From Clostridium sp. CAG:914 (GTDB lineage: Bacteria; Bacillota_I; Bacilli_A; RF39; UBA660), in assembly GCA_000437895.1 (NCBI GenBank), contig FR902135.1, positions 1 to 22,354 of the forward strand: 22,354 bases of DNA, written 5' to 3'. Every line of letters begins with the position of its first letter. Position 1 is the first letter of the stretch. Position numbers and translations under genes: made by a program. Positions 16,301 through 22,354 of the stretch are shown here, one piece after another. The notes under the pieces are model-generated. The model did no database searches. It had not been told where the DNA came from and saw only the letters and a list, made by a program, of their open reading frames with translations.

Positions 16301-16331
16301 AATTCGCCTTGGGGTCGACAAAATTCGCCTT
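16301..16331. repeat. Two direct repeats AATTCGCCTT, 21 bases apart
   Basis: AATTCGCCTT occurs at 16301-16310 and again at 16322-16331, a period of 21 bases, or two turns of the helix. It lies in the short gap between the XRE regulator and the secreted-protein gene. With GGGGTCGAC between them, the stretch is conspicuously GC-rich for this genome. Same-face spacing suggests a regulator-binding site, possibly for the XRE protein; this is untested. Confidence 0.55.
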
Positions 16332-16388
16332 AAGAGTTGTGGAAAAGTTTAGTTCTATATAGTAAGATTTTGGTAGAAAGGAGGAAGA

Positions 16389-17246
16389 GTGAAGAAGTAT
16401 TTTATATTTTTATTAGTTGTTATTTGTATTCCTTTTACTGTTTATGGATTATCTCATGAAAAAGTGTTTTATGTTAATTCAAATGGAATTGAAATGACAG
16501 AACAGGAATATGATAATTTACTTAGTGTAGGTTTTACAGAGTTTCAAATAAAGAATATGTCTCTTTCAGAATTTAATGATAATAAAGACTTACATGGACA
16601 AGTAGAAGCAAGAGTTAAAAAATATTATAAAACTGTTACAAATACTTTAACTGGTAAGGTTATAGAAACGCGAGAAGCTTCATATGATGAATTTTTGAGG
16701 GAAAAAGAAAACCCTACTAGAGATATGGGTATTATTACAACTTCGTGGATACAAATGGCTAATAGTATAATAACTATTTCAGAGTATTATAAAAGATATA
16801 AATCTGACATGTTTTGGATTACTATGCCACCGGTAAGAAGCTTTGATACTTTTGCTATTGGATTTAACGATTATGAGATAGAAATTGTTTCTAGTGTTAT
16901 TCCGTTAACGATTGTTTATACTTATTCGGATGGTACCGATATTACGCAAACGGCAGGTTATACACAAAAGATTACTTCAAAAGGTGCAGGAGTTTCTTTT
17001 AAGTTACCATCTGAACATATTGTTGGCTTAAGTAGTTATATGTATTATAATATTGGAAAAATAACTTCTAGTGAAGTAACGTCTTTGATATCATGTTCAG
17101 ATTATGTTCATGCAAATAGAACTTCTACTTTAGCACGTGCAACTGATTATAATTTAGACTTTTTTGGAATAGTGCGTGGTGTATCTATGGATGGTTATTA
17201 TAATTATCAAAATTGTGCTCAAGCATCTTGGGAAGGATCTTGGTAA
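16389..17246 (+). CDS. Secreted protein of unknown function
   Basis: This 285-residue protein starts at GTG 16389 after a perfect AAAGGAGG. It has a clear signal peptide (MKKYFIFLLVVICIPFTVYG, probable cleavage after G20) and no lipobox or later membrane helix. The mature N-terminus reads YVNSNGIEMTEQEYDNLLSVGFTEFQIKNM, a style seen in secreted proteins of gut Bacillota, followed by a region with IETREASYDEF and beta-rich sequence. Two late cysteines (SLISCSDY and YQNCAQ) could form a disulphide. No enzyme motif is recognised. Gene order right after the membrane XRE sensor suggests a link: an exported product monitored by, or controlled by, that sensor. The function remains unknown. Confidence 0.75.
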   Translation: MKKYFIFLLVVICIPFTVYGLSHEKVFYVNSNGIEMTEQEYDNLLSVGFTEFQIKNMSLSEFNDNKDLHGQVEARVKKYYKTVTNTLTGKVIETREASYDEFLREKENPTRDMGIITTSWIQMANSIITISEYYKRYKSDMFWITMPPVRSFDTFAIGFNDYEIEIVSSVIPLTIVYTYSDGTDITQTAGYTQKITSKGAGVSFKLPSEHIVGLSSYMYYNIGKITSSEVTSLISCSDYVHANRTSTLARATDYNLDFFGIVRGVSMDGYYNYQNCAQASWEGSW

Positions 17247-17253
17247 AATATTA

Positions 17254-17307
17254 ATATATATGTAATAATTTCTATACCCGTCCTTCAATGAAAGATTACA
17301 TATATAT
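17254..17307 (+). other. Long hairpin with C-rich loop
   Basis: A 13-bp perfect stem (17254-17266 with 17295-17307, ATATATATGTAAT type) encloses a second stem TTTC/GAAA (17269-17272 with 17290-17293) and a 17-base loop, TATACCCGTCCTTCAAT. No T-run follows on the plus strand, so it is not a standard terminator. The loop is C-rich in an otherwise AT-rich setting, and TCCTTC could pair with GAAGGA in the preceding gene's end (17232-17237). It may be a 3' stabiliser or part of a small RNA; its function is unknown. Confidence 0.5.
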
Positions 17308-17315
17308 AACAAAAA

Positions 17316-17404
17316 AAACTAGCAATATTCTTATGGTCATTTTGAGTGTTGACTATAAGGAGAATATATAGTTTTATTACTCAACTAAAACTATATATTA
17401 GTTT
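17316..17404 (+). ncRNA. Candidate three-way-junction RNA with kissing loops
   Basis: Closing stem P1 pairs AAACTA (17316-17321) with TAGTTT (17399-17404). P2 pairs ATATTC (17325-17330) with GAATAT (17362-17367), continuing to GTCA/TGAC (17336-17339 with 17350-17353). P3 pairs ATAGTTTTA (17368-17376) with TAAAACTAT (17386-17394); alone it can extend to 13 bp by displacing part of P2. Loop 2 contains TTGAGT (17342-17347) and loop 3 contains ACTCAA (17379-17384), exact complements. Whether the RNA is made is unknown, and AT-rich DNA can form stems by chance. The conserved core bases of purine riboswitches are absent. Confidence 0.35.
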
Positions 17405-17438
17405 AAATCAGAACAGAATATGAGAGTAACATATTTGT

Positions 17439-17468
17439 AAAAAGATTATATTAGGTTATAATCTTTTT
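17439..17468 (+). terminator. Strong rho-independent terminator
   Basis: AAAAAGATTATA (17439-17450) and TATAATCTTTTT (17457-17468) form a perfect 12-bp stem with loop TTAGGT. T-rich sequence follows, including a run of six T at 17481-17486. It ends whatever transcript crosses this stretch, either the secreted-protein mRNA or a separate small RNA. Confidence 0.8.
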
Positions 17469-17488
17469 GTTATTATGTTATTTTTTAA

Positions 17489-17520
17489 AAAATAAGTTTT
17501 AAAATAAGTTTTAAAATAAA
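17489..17520. repeat. 12-bp tandem repeat
   Basis: AAAATAAGTTTT occurs at 17489-17500 and 17501-17512, followed by a partial copy AAAATAA. It lies just upstream of the HD-gene promoter and could be a simple AT-rich expansion or an UP-element-like stretch. Confidence 0.6.
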
Positions 17521-17525
17521 TATTA

Positions 17526-17554
17526 TTGAAAAACCTTTTTTTTTATTATATACT
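17526..17554 (+). promoter_or_regulatory. Promoter of the HD-domain gene
   Basis: TTGAAA (17526-17531) and TATACT (17549-17554) are separated by 17 bases that include a run of nine T. The predicted start near 17561 leaves about 30 bases before the ATG at 17591. Confidence 0.65.
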
Positions 17555-17590
17555 ATAAATGTAAGTACATATTTTGGAGAAGTGATATAT

Positions 17591-18340
17591 ATGAAAAGTA
17601 GTAAAATAATGAAATATTTTGAACAATATGTTAGTAATTTTGATATGAATAATGGTGTTGTTAAGATGAAGTATTTTCATTCTTTAAAAAGTATGGATAT
17701 TGCGCGTGATATTGCTATTAATATGGGGATTTTTACTGAAGAAGAAATAACTTTAATAGAATGTATTGCTTTATTTCATGATATTGGTAATTTTGAACAA
17801 AAAAGTACTTTTTGTATGTTAGAACCTAGAGAAGAAGATAGTACAATGAAATCAATTGAGGTTTTATTTGATGAGGGGTTGATTAGAAAAATAACTTCAG
17901 ATACAAAGTATGATAATATAATAAAGGTTGCTATTTATTGTCATAATAAAGAGGGGTTACCTAAGAAGATAAATGAAAAGGCTGTGTATATATGTAATAT
18001 TTTAAAAGATGTTCATAGATTAGAAGAATTGAGACTTGTTACTAATTATCCTTATATTGATAATAGAATTACTTCTTATCCGACAGATGTTGTTTATAAT
18101 GATTTTAAATTATTTAGGTTGATGGATAGTAAAGTTTCTGAAAATAATGCTGATAATATTTTGGTTTATTTGTCTAATATATATGGAATTAATTATAAAT
18201 ATAGTTATTCATTAATAAAAGAAAATAATTATATTCATAAGATTATAAATGCATTATCTTTTGGAGATGATAAAGTTGAGAGGTTTTTTAGACAAATAGA
18301 AGTTGTTTTAAATACATATATTGATAAAAAAATAAGTTAA
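17591..18340 (+). CDS. HD-domain phosphohydrolase
   Basis: This 249-residue soluble protein has the metal-binding HD signature: KYFHSL (H30), ALFHDIGNFEQ (H63, D64), YCHNKEGLP (H118) and LKDVHRLEEL (D140). HD proteins hydrolyse phosphate esters of nucleotides or related molecules; the substrate cannot be assigned, and no second domain or cyclic-dinucleotide GYP motif is present. The last ~100 residues are helical and match no family I recognise. The start is taken at ATG 17591, which lies ten bases after GGAGA; a GTG at 17582 is too close to that site. It is a single gene between a terminator-rich gap and the valS promoter. No terminator separates it from the valS promoter region. Confidence 0.8.
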   Translation: MKSSKIMKYFEQYVSNFDMNNGVVKMKYFHSLKSMDIARDIAINMGIFTEEEITLIECIALFHDIGNFEQKSTFCMLEPREEDSTMKSIEVLFDEGLIRKITSDTKYDNIIKVAIYCHNKEGLPKKINEKAVYICNILKDVHRLEELRLVTNYPYIDNRITSYPTDVVYNDFKLFRLMDSKVSENNADNILVYLSNIYGINYKYSYSLIKENNYIHKIINALSFGDDKVERFFRQIEVVLNTYIDKKIS

Positions 18341-18352
18341 GGTATAAAAATG

Positions 18353-18380
18353 TTGAAAAAGTAATAAAATATGATATAAT
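18353..18380 (+). promoter_or_regulatory. Promoter of the valS T-box transcript
   Basis: TTGAAA (18353-18358) and TATAAT (18375-18380) are separated by 16 bases, with an extended -10 (TGA immediately before TATAAT). The predicted transcript starts near 18387, just at the 5' side of the T-box leader. Confidence 0.75.
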
Positions 18381-18386
18381 TATATT

Positions 18387-18615
18387 ACTTTTTGGTGAAA
18401 AACTTTGATCAATAGGAGTAAATTAATGTTATTTTATAGAGAGTTAGTGTTTGGTGGAAACTAATAGATATGTTAATTGAAGGTAGATTGGGAGTTATAT
18501 ATTTGAAATTAAGTAGAATATGTCGTTTACTGCGTTAAAGTTTTGAGTGATAGATTATAATCTATAAGAAAGGTGGTACCGCGAGTAATCGTCCTTTTAT
18601 ATAGATTGTTTTTTT
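18387..18615 (+). promoter_or_regulatory. T-box riboswitch controlling valS, specifier GUA (valine)
   Basis: The T-box core AAGGTGGTACCGCG is at 18570-18583. Upstream, Stem I shows AGAGAGTTAG and an apical part TTGGTGGAAACTAAT (within about 18438-18466). AATTAATG (from 18421) pairs with TGTTAATT (18471-18478) below the specifier loop. The loop reads GAAG-GTA-GATTGGGAG, aligning with the GAA-N-codon pattern of other T-boxes, which gives specifier GUA at 18483-18485. The terminator pairs AATCTATA (18559-18566) with TATAGATT (18600-18607), continuing to AAAGG/CCTTT, then seven T at 18609-18615. Uncharged valyl-tRNA (anticodon UAC) would bind GUA and the T-box bulge, stabilise the antiterminator and let valS be read. 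This agrees with the gene downstream. Confidence 0.95.
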
Positions 18616-18637
18616 ATTTTAGAAAGGAATGAATTAT

Positions 18638-21175
18638 ATGTTAGAAAAAAAATATGATCATAACAAAGTAGAAGAGAGAAAGTATGATTTTTGGTTAGAA
18701 AATGATTATTTTAAATCAGGAGATTTAAGTAAGGAACCTTTTTGTATTGTTATTCCTCCTCCAAATGTAACTGGTAAATTACATTTAGGTCATGCGTGGG
18801 ATACGGCTTTACAAGATGTTATAATTCGTTATAAAAAGATGTGTGGATATGATACTTTATGGTTGCCTGGAATGGATCATGCTGCTATTGCTACTGAGTC
18901 TAAAGTTGTTGCTAAGTTAAAAAGTGAGGGTATTGACAAATATAAATTGGGACGTGAAGGTTTTTTGAAAGAAGCTTGGTCATGGAAAGAAGAGTATTCA
19001 AAAAATATTAGACAACAATGGGCTAAGCTTGGTCTTACTCTTGATTATTCTAAGGAAAGATTTACTTTAGATGATGGATTAAGTGATACGGTTAAGTATG
19101 TATTTGTTGATCTTTATAATAAGGGATTAATATATAAAGGAAAGAGAATAATAAATTGGGATCCTGTTGCTAAAACAGCGGTATCTAATGAAGAGGTTAT
19201 TTATAAAGATACACCTGGTGCTTTTTATCATATTAAATATTTTTTAGAAGATAGTAGCGATTATTTAGAAGTAGCTACGACAAGACCTGAGACTATATTT
19301 GGTGATGTTGCTCTTGCTGTTAATGAGAAAGATGCTAGATATCATAAATATATTGGTAAGAATGTTATATTACCTATTGTTAATAGAAAGATACCTGTTA
19401 TTGCGGATTATCATGCTGATCCAGAGTTTGGTACGGGTGTTGTTAAAATAACTCCTGCTCATGATCCTAATGATTTTGAGGTTGGAAATAGACATAATTT
19501 AGATAGAATTGTTATAATGAATGAAGATGCTACGATGAATGAAAATGCTCTTCATTATAAAGGTATGGATAGATTTGATTGTCGTAGTGCTTTAGTAAAA
19601 GAATTAGATAAATTAGGTTTATTAATTAGTGTTGAACCGATTGTACATAGTGTTGGTTATAGCGAGAGAACGGATGCTATGATAGAACCATATTTGTCTA
19701 CGCAATGGTTTTTGTCTATGGATAAATTATCAAAGAGGGTTCTTGAGGTGCAAAAGGATAAGAGTAAGAAGATTAATTTTGTTCCTAAGAGTTATGAAAA
19801 GATTCTTACTAATTGGTTAACTGATTGTCATGATTGGTGTATTTCTAGACAACTTTGGTGGGGACATAGGATTCCAGCTTGGTATAAGGGTGATGAAATA
19901 TATGTTGGAATAGATGCACCAAAAGAAGAAGGTTGGGTACAAGATAATGATGTTTTAGATACTTGGTTTAGCAGTGCTTTGTGGCCGTTTGCTACTTTAG
20001 GATGGTTAGAACATGATTCTTTGTTTGATAGATATTTTCCTACTGATGTTTTGGTAACTGGATATGATATTATATTTTTCTGGGTAGCAAGAATGGCTTT
20101 TCAATCTTTAGAATATACTGATCAAAGACCATTTAAGGATTGTTTAATACATGGACTTATTCGTGATAAAGAGGGAAGAAAGATGTCTAAGAGTCTTGGT
20201 AATGGAGTAGATCCTATGGATGCTATTAGTGAATATGGTTGTGATAGTATTAGATTTTTCTTAACTACAACAAGTGCTATGGGACAAGATCTTAGATATG
20301 ATGAAGAAAAAATTAAATCTATTTGGAATTTTGTAAATAAATTGTGGAATGCTTCTAGGTATGTTCTTATGAATATAGAAGATTTAGAAGAGATTAAGTT
20401 AGATAATCTTTCTTTAGAGGATAAATGGATTTTAACTAAGTATGAAGAGGTTGTAAAGAGTGTTACATATCATATGGATAGATATGAATTTAATTTAGCT
20501 GGATCAATTTTATATGATTTTATTTGGTCAGTATTTTGTGATAAATATATTGAAATGTCTAAGTTTAATATTGATAAGGTAACTACTAAGAGTACGTTAT
20601 ATACAGTACTTGTTGGTATTTTGAAAATGATGCATCCTTTTATGCCTTTTGTTACTGAAGAAATATATCAAATGTTACCTATTAAAGAAACTAAATCAAT
20701 TATGATAAGTGAATATCCTTTATATGATAAAAAATATGTATATGAAGTGTCTTCTATTGATAATATGCTTTTATTTGTTACTTTGTTTAGAAATGAAGTT
20801 AAAGAATTAAATATTCATAATTATGGTGTTAAAGTTAATATTTCTGATATTGAAATTAGTACTTTGGTTAAGAATATGCTTAAATTAAATGATAAAGATA
20901 ATGTAGATGGTTATAGTATTTCTAAGAATATAATTAGAGATAATTTAGAGATTACTATTTTCTATAATGATGAGACTAATAAGGAAGATGAAAGAAAAAA
21001 ACTTGAGAAAGAAAGAGAAAAATTAGAGAATTCAATTAATAGAAGAGAAGTATTGCTTGGTAATTATAATTATGTTAATAAGGCTCCTAGTTCGGTTGTA
21101 GAAAATGATAGGGTGTTATTAAGTAAGGAGAAAAAGGAATTAGATATAATACTAGATAAATTAAATAATTTATAG
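18638..21175 (+). CDS. valS: Valyl-tRNA synthetase
   Basis: This 845-residue class I synthetase charges tRNA-Val. The HIGH motif appears as HLGH (residues 49-52, after PPPNVTGK) and KMSKS is intact at 515-519 (GRKMSKSLGN). The editing (CP1) insertion carries TTRPETIFGDVA and GTGVVKITPAHDPNDFEVG. An anticodon-binding domain and the C-terminal coiled-coil arm typical of ValS (KKLEKEREKLENSINRRE onward) complete it. Length is near the usual 880. The start is taken at ATG 18638: AAAGGA lies nine bases before it and directly abuts the earlier ATG at 18629. It is controlled by the T-box leader and ends in its own terminator. Confidence 0.97.
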   Translation: MLEKKYDHNKVEERKYDFWLENDYFKSGDLSKEPFCIVIPPPNVTGKLHLGHAWDTALQDVIIRYKKMCGYDTLWLPGMDHAAIATESKVVAKLKSEGIDKYKLGREGFLKEAWSWKEEYSKNIRQQWAKLGLTLDYSKERFTLDDGLSDTVKYVFVDLYNKGLIYKGKRIINWDPVAKTAVSNEEVIYKDTPGAFYHIKYFLEDSSDYLEVATTRPETIFGDVALAVNEKDARYHKYIGKNVILPIVNRKIPVIADYHADPEFGTGVVKITPAHDPNDFEVGNRHNLDRIVIMNEDATMNENALHYKGMDRFDCRSALVKELDKLGLLISVEPIVHSVGYSERTDAMIEPYLSTQWFLSMDKLSKRVLEVQKDKSKKINFVPKSYEKILTNWLTDCHDWCISRQLWWGHRIPAWYKGDEIYVGIDAPKEEGWVQDNDVLDTWFSSALWPFATLGWLEHDSLFDRYFPTDVLVTGYDIIFFWVARMAFQSLEYTDQRPFKDCLIHGLIRDKEGRKMSKSLGNGVDPMDAISEYGCDSIRFFLTTTSAMGQDLRYDEEKIKSIWNFVNKLWNASRYVLMNIEDLEEIKLDNLSLEDKWILTKYEEVVKSVTYHMDRYEFNLAGSILYDFIWSVFCDKYIEMSKFNIDKVTTKSTLYTVLVGILKMMHPFMPFVTEEIYQMLPIKETKSIMISEYPLYDKKYVYEVSSIDNMLLFVTLFRNEVKELNIHNYGVKVNISDIEISTLVKNMLKLNDKDNVDGYSISKNIIRDNLEITIFYNDETNKEDERKKLEKEREKLENSINRREVLLGNYNYVNKAPSSVVENDRVLLSKEKKELDIILDKLNNL

Positions 21176-21202
21176 ATAGAATTTTTGGATTCTATCTTTT
21201 TT
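21174..21202 (+). terminator. Rho-independent terminator after valS
   Basis: AGATAGAAT (21174-21182) and ATTCTATCT (21189-21197) form a 9-bp stem with loop TTTTGG, followed by a T-run to 21202. The stem overlaps the TAG stop codon of valS. Confidence 0.85.
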
Positions 21203-21218
21203 GTATATATAAAACTAA

Positions 21219-21248
21219 TTGGTAAATACTAGTAATGATTATTATAAT
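21219..21248 (+). promoter_or_regulatory. Possible promoter of the DUF421 gene
   Basis: TTGGTA (21219-21224) and TATAAT (21243-21248) are separated by 18 bases. A start near 21255 would give a very short leader and would exclude translation from the ATG at 21235. The elements are not strong enough to be sure. Confidence 0.4.
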
Positions 21249-21264
21249 AGAAAGGGATGATATT

Positions 21265-21942
21265 GTGCTAAAAGAGTTGTTTTCAATGTTGGCAAGAACT
21301 TTACTTGTACTTACTGTTTTATTTTTTATGGTAAAGTTAATGGGAAAGAAACAAGTAAGTCAAATGAATATGTTTGATTATATTATAGGTATTACTTTGG
21401 GGAGTATTGTAGCTGATGTTTCGATGGATATAGAGAAGAATTTGTTGTCTGGAATATCGTGTATTTTATTATATTGTTTTATATCAATTATTATTTCAGA
21501 ATTATCTTTAAAGAGTATTAAGTTAAGGGAATTTTTTAATGGAAAGGATACTATTATTATAGAACGTGGTAAATTACTTAAAAAGAATATGAAAAGTTGT
21601 AAAATAACGGTAAATAATTTAGAAACAGAGGCTAGGCTTATGGGGTATTTTTCTTTGGATGAGATAGATTATGCTATTATGGAGAATAATGGTAAAATAA
21701 GTTTTAAATCTAAAGAAAAAAATAAGCCTTTAGAAAAAGGGGATTATTTGGATAAGGTTATAGATGATGGACTTGTATATAATTTAATTATAGATGGGGA
21801 ATATGTTGTAAATAATATGGAAAAGGTTGGTAAGGATAAGAAGTGGATTAATCATTATTTGAAAGTAAATGGATATAAGCTTAGTGATATTCTTCTTTTG
21901 ACAATAGATGGTAATGATAAAGTTATGGTATATAAGAGATAA
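21265..21942 (+). CDS. DUF421 (YetF/YrbG-like) membrane protein
   Basis: This 225-residue protein begins with three membrane helices (about residues 5-25, 37-55 and 60-80). The DUF421 signature VKLMGKKQVSQMNMFDYIIG lies between the first two. The cytoplasmic part starts with the conserved pattern FFNGKDTIIIERGKLLKKNMK and MGYFSLDEIDYAIMENNG, as in YetF-type proteins; a C-terminal module follows (INHYLKVNGYKLSDILLLTID). Several homologues in spore formers are expressed in the forespore, and their biochemical role is unsettled. The start is taken at GTG 21265, eight bases after the G-run of AAAGGGATGAT; the in-frame ATG at 21235 lies upstream of that site and of the likely promoter. It stands alone between the valS terminator and an ABC transporter gene. 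Confidence 0.85.
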   Translation: MLKELFSMLARTLLVLTVLFFMVKLMGKKQVSQMNMFDYIIGITLGSIVADVSMDIEKNLLSGISCILLYCFISIIISELSLKSIKLREFFNGKDTIIIERGKLLKKNMKSCKITVNNLETEARLMGYFSLDEIDYAIMENNGKISFKSKEKNKPLEKGDYLDKVIDDGLVYNLIIDGEYVVNNMEKVGKDKKWINHYLKVNGYKLSDILLLTIDGNDKVMVYKR

Positions 21943-21985
21943 TTTATTTCTCATAATTTTCCATAATTTTTTTTAATATTTATAG

Positions 21986-21991
21986 TATAAT
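21986..21991 (+). promoter_or_regulatory. Probable -10 box of the ABC transporter gene
   Basis: A perfect TATAAT lies 22 bases before the start codon at 22013. No good -35 box is seen in the T-rich sequence upstream. CATAATTTT occurs twice just upstream (21952-21960 and 21962-21970). Confidence 0.4.
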
Positions 21992-22012
21992 TATATTGTT
22001 GGAGATGATATA

Positions 22013-22354
22013 ATGTTAGAACTTAAAAAGATATATAAAGAGTATATAACGGGAGACTTTAAACAAGTTGCTTTGGATAAGGTAAATCTTAATTTTAGAA
22101 AAAATGAATTTGTATCAATATTAGGTCCTTCTGGTAGTGGTAAGACTACTTTGTTAAATATAATAGGAGGATTGGATAATTATACTAGTGGGGATTTGAT
22201 TATTAATGAGGTTTCTACTAGATATTTTAAAGATAATGATTGGGATATATATAGAAACCATAGGGTAGGTTTTATATTTCAAAATTATAATTTGATAGGT
22301 CATCAGTCTATTTTATCTAATGTTGAGCTTGCTTTAACTTTGTCTGGGGTGGGA
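22013..22354 (+). CDS. ABC transporter ATP-binding protein, MacB/LolD type (3' end outside window)
   Basis: The first 114 residues are visible. They carry Walker A GPSGSGKT (residues 38-45), followed by LLNIIGGLD and the Q-loop GFIFQNYNLIGHQSILSNVELAL (Q90). LLNIIGGLD and FQ-YNLI--QSILSNVELAL are typical of the MacB/FtsE/LolD group and of bacteriocin- or antibiotic-resistance exporters in Bacillota. Signature motif and Walker B lie beyond the edge. Whether the protein is a lone ATPase or fused to an FtsX-like permease cannot be seen. The ATG at 22013 follows GGAG (22001-22004) by eight bases. Confidence 0.9.
   Translation, partial: MLELKKIYKEYITGDFKQVALDKVNLNFRKNEFVSILGPSGSGKTTLLNIIGGLDNYTSGDLIINEVSTRYFKDNDWDIYRNHRVGFIFQNYNLIGHQSILSNVELALTLSGVG

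Larger units (their letters stand above)
17247..17581. other. 335-base gene-free stretch with hairpins, tandem repeat and promoter
   Basis: No coding frame is convincing here. From left to right it holds a long hairpin (17254-17307), a pair of hairpins with complementary loops (17316-17404), a strong terminator (17439-17468 plus T-run), a 12-bp tandem repeat (17489-17520) and the promoter of the HD gene. Each is listed separately. Confidence 0.7.

Noticed and set aside
17316..17404. Purine riboswitch or hammerhead ribozyme
   Set aside because: The three-way junction and kissing loops recall the purine aptamer, but its conserved junction bases are missing, and the hammerhead core CUGAUGA...GAAA is absent. 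The downstream terminator is also not directly followed by a purine gene.
1..22354. Genetic code 4 (TGA as tryptophan)
   Set aside because: Tryptophans are encoded by TGG throughout, and addA ends at TGA exactly where the next gene starts in an ATGA overlap. The single in-frame TGA in the transposase remnant is better explained by a one-base deletion.
1..22354. CRISPR array or intact prophage
   Set aside because: No regularly spaced short repeats with unique spacers were seen; the only array is the coding 78-bp repeat at the left edge. The integrase is a fragment and no phage structural genes are present.
1..22354. tRNA or rRNA genes
   Set aside because: No cloverleaf with a TTCGA-type T-loop and CCA-compatible acceptor stem, and no rRNA-like block, was noticed; GC-rich patches are limited to the T-box core and the 16301-16331 repeats.

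Overview
The window comes from a very AT-rich, low-GC Gram-positive bacterium, most likely an uncultured gut-type member of class Bacilli (RF39- or Erysipelotrichia-like; inferred from gene content and style, not from a search). It reads with the standard bacterial code: TGA ends the addA frame and tryptophan is TGG throughout, so it is not a code-4 mollicute. AddAB, a T-box-controlled valS, a YunB-type sporulation protein, DUF2207 and DUF421 proteins and clear Shine-Dalgarno sequences all fit Bacillota. Several genes start at GTG or TTG, and in several cases the ribosome-binding site places the start downstream of the longest frame.

Layout. 1-2831: 3' part of a large gene open to the left edge. 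It carries 26-residue repeats, an unrecognised conserved-looking module, an archaeal-CCA/OAS-like nucleotidyltransferase domain and a C-terminal membrane anchor. 2847-3779: a scar of mobile DNA on the minus strand, in which a decayed ISAs1-type transposase tail is joined to a decayed Tn916-type tyrosine integrase. 3877-5535: a DUF2207 membrane protein. 5622-11738: a translationally coupled addB-addA-HAD phosphatase operon. 11768-13593 (minus): rpsB-tsf behind a strong promoter and a leader that can fold; S2 has an unusual C-terminal SAP/Rho_N-like tail. 13791-14564: a GufA-type ZIP metal transporter, abutting a convergent yunB-like gene (14565-15278). 15498-17246: a membrane-anchored XRE regulator with a probable operator, then a secreted protein of unknown function. 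17247-17581: a gene-free stretch with several strong hairpins, two of which could form kissing loops. 17591-18340: an HD-domain hydrolase. 18353-21175: promoter, T-box leader (specifier GUA, valine) and valS. 21265-21942: a DUF421 protein. 22013 to the end: the start of a MacB-type ABC ATPase.

How it fits together. Most of the window is a housekeeping core: recombination, translation, metal uptake and tRNA charging. It is flanked on the left by an accessory segment (NTase protein plus integrase and IS remnants). The least explained parts are the NTase repeat protein, the XRE-sensor/secreted-protein pair with its spaced direct repeats, and the structured RNA-like stretch downstream of that pair.
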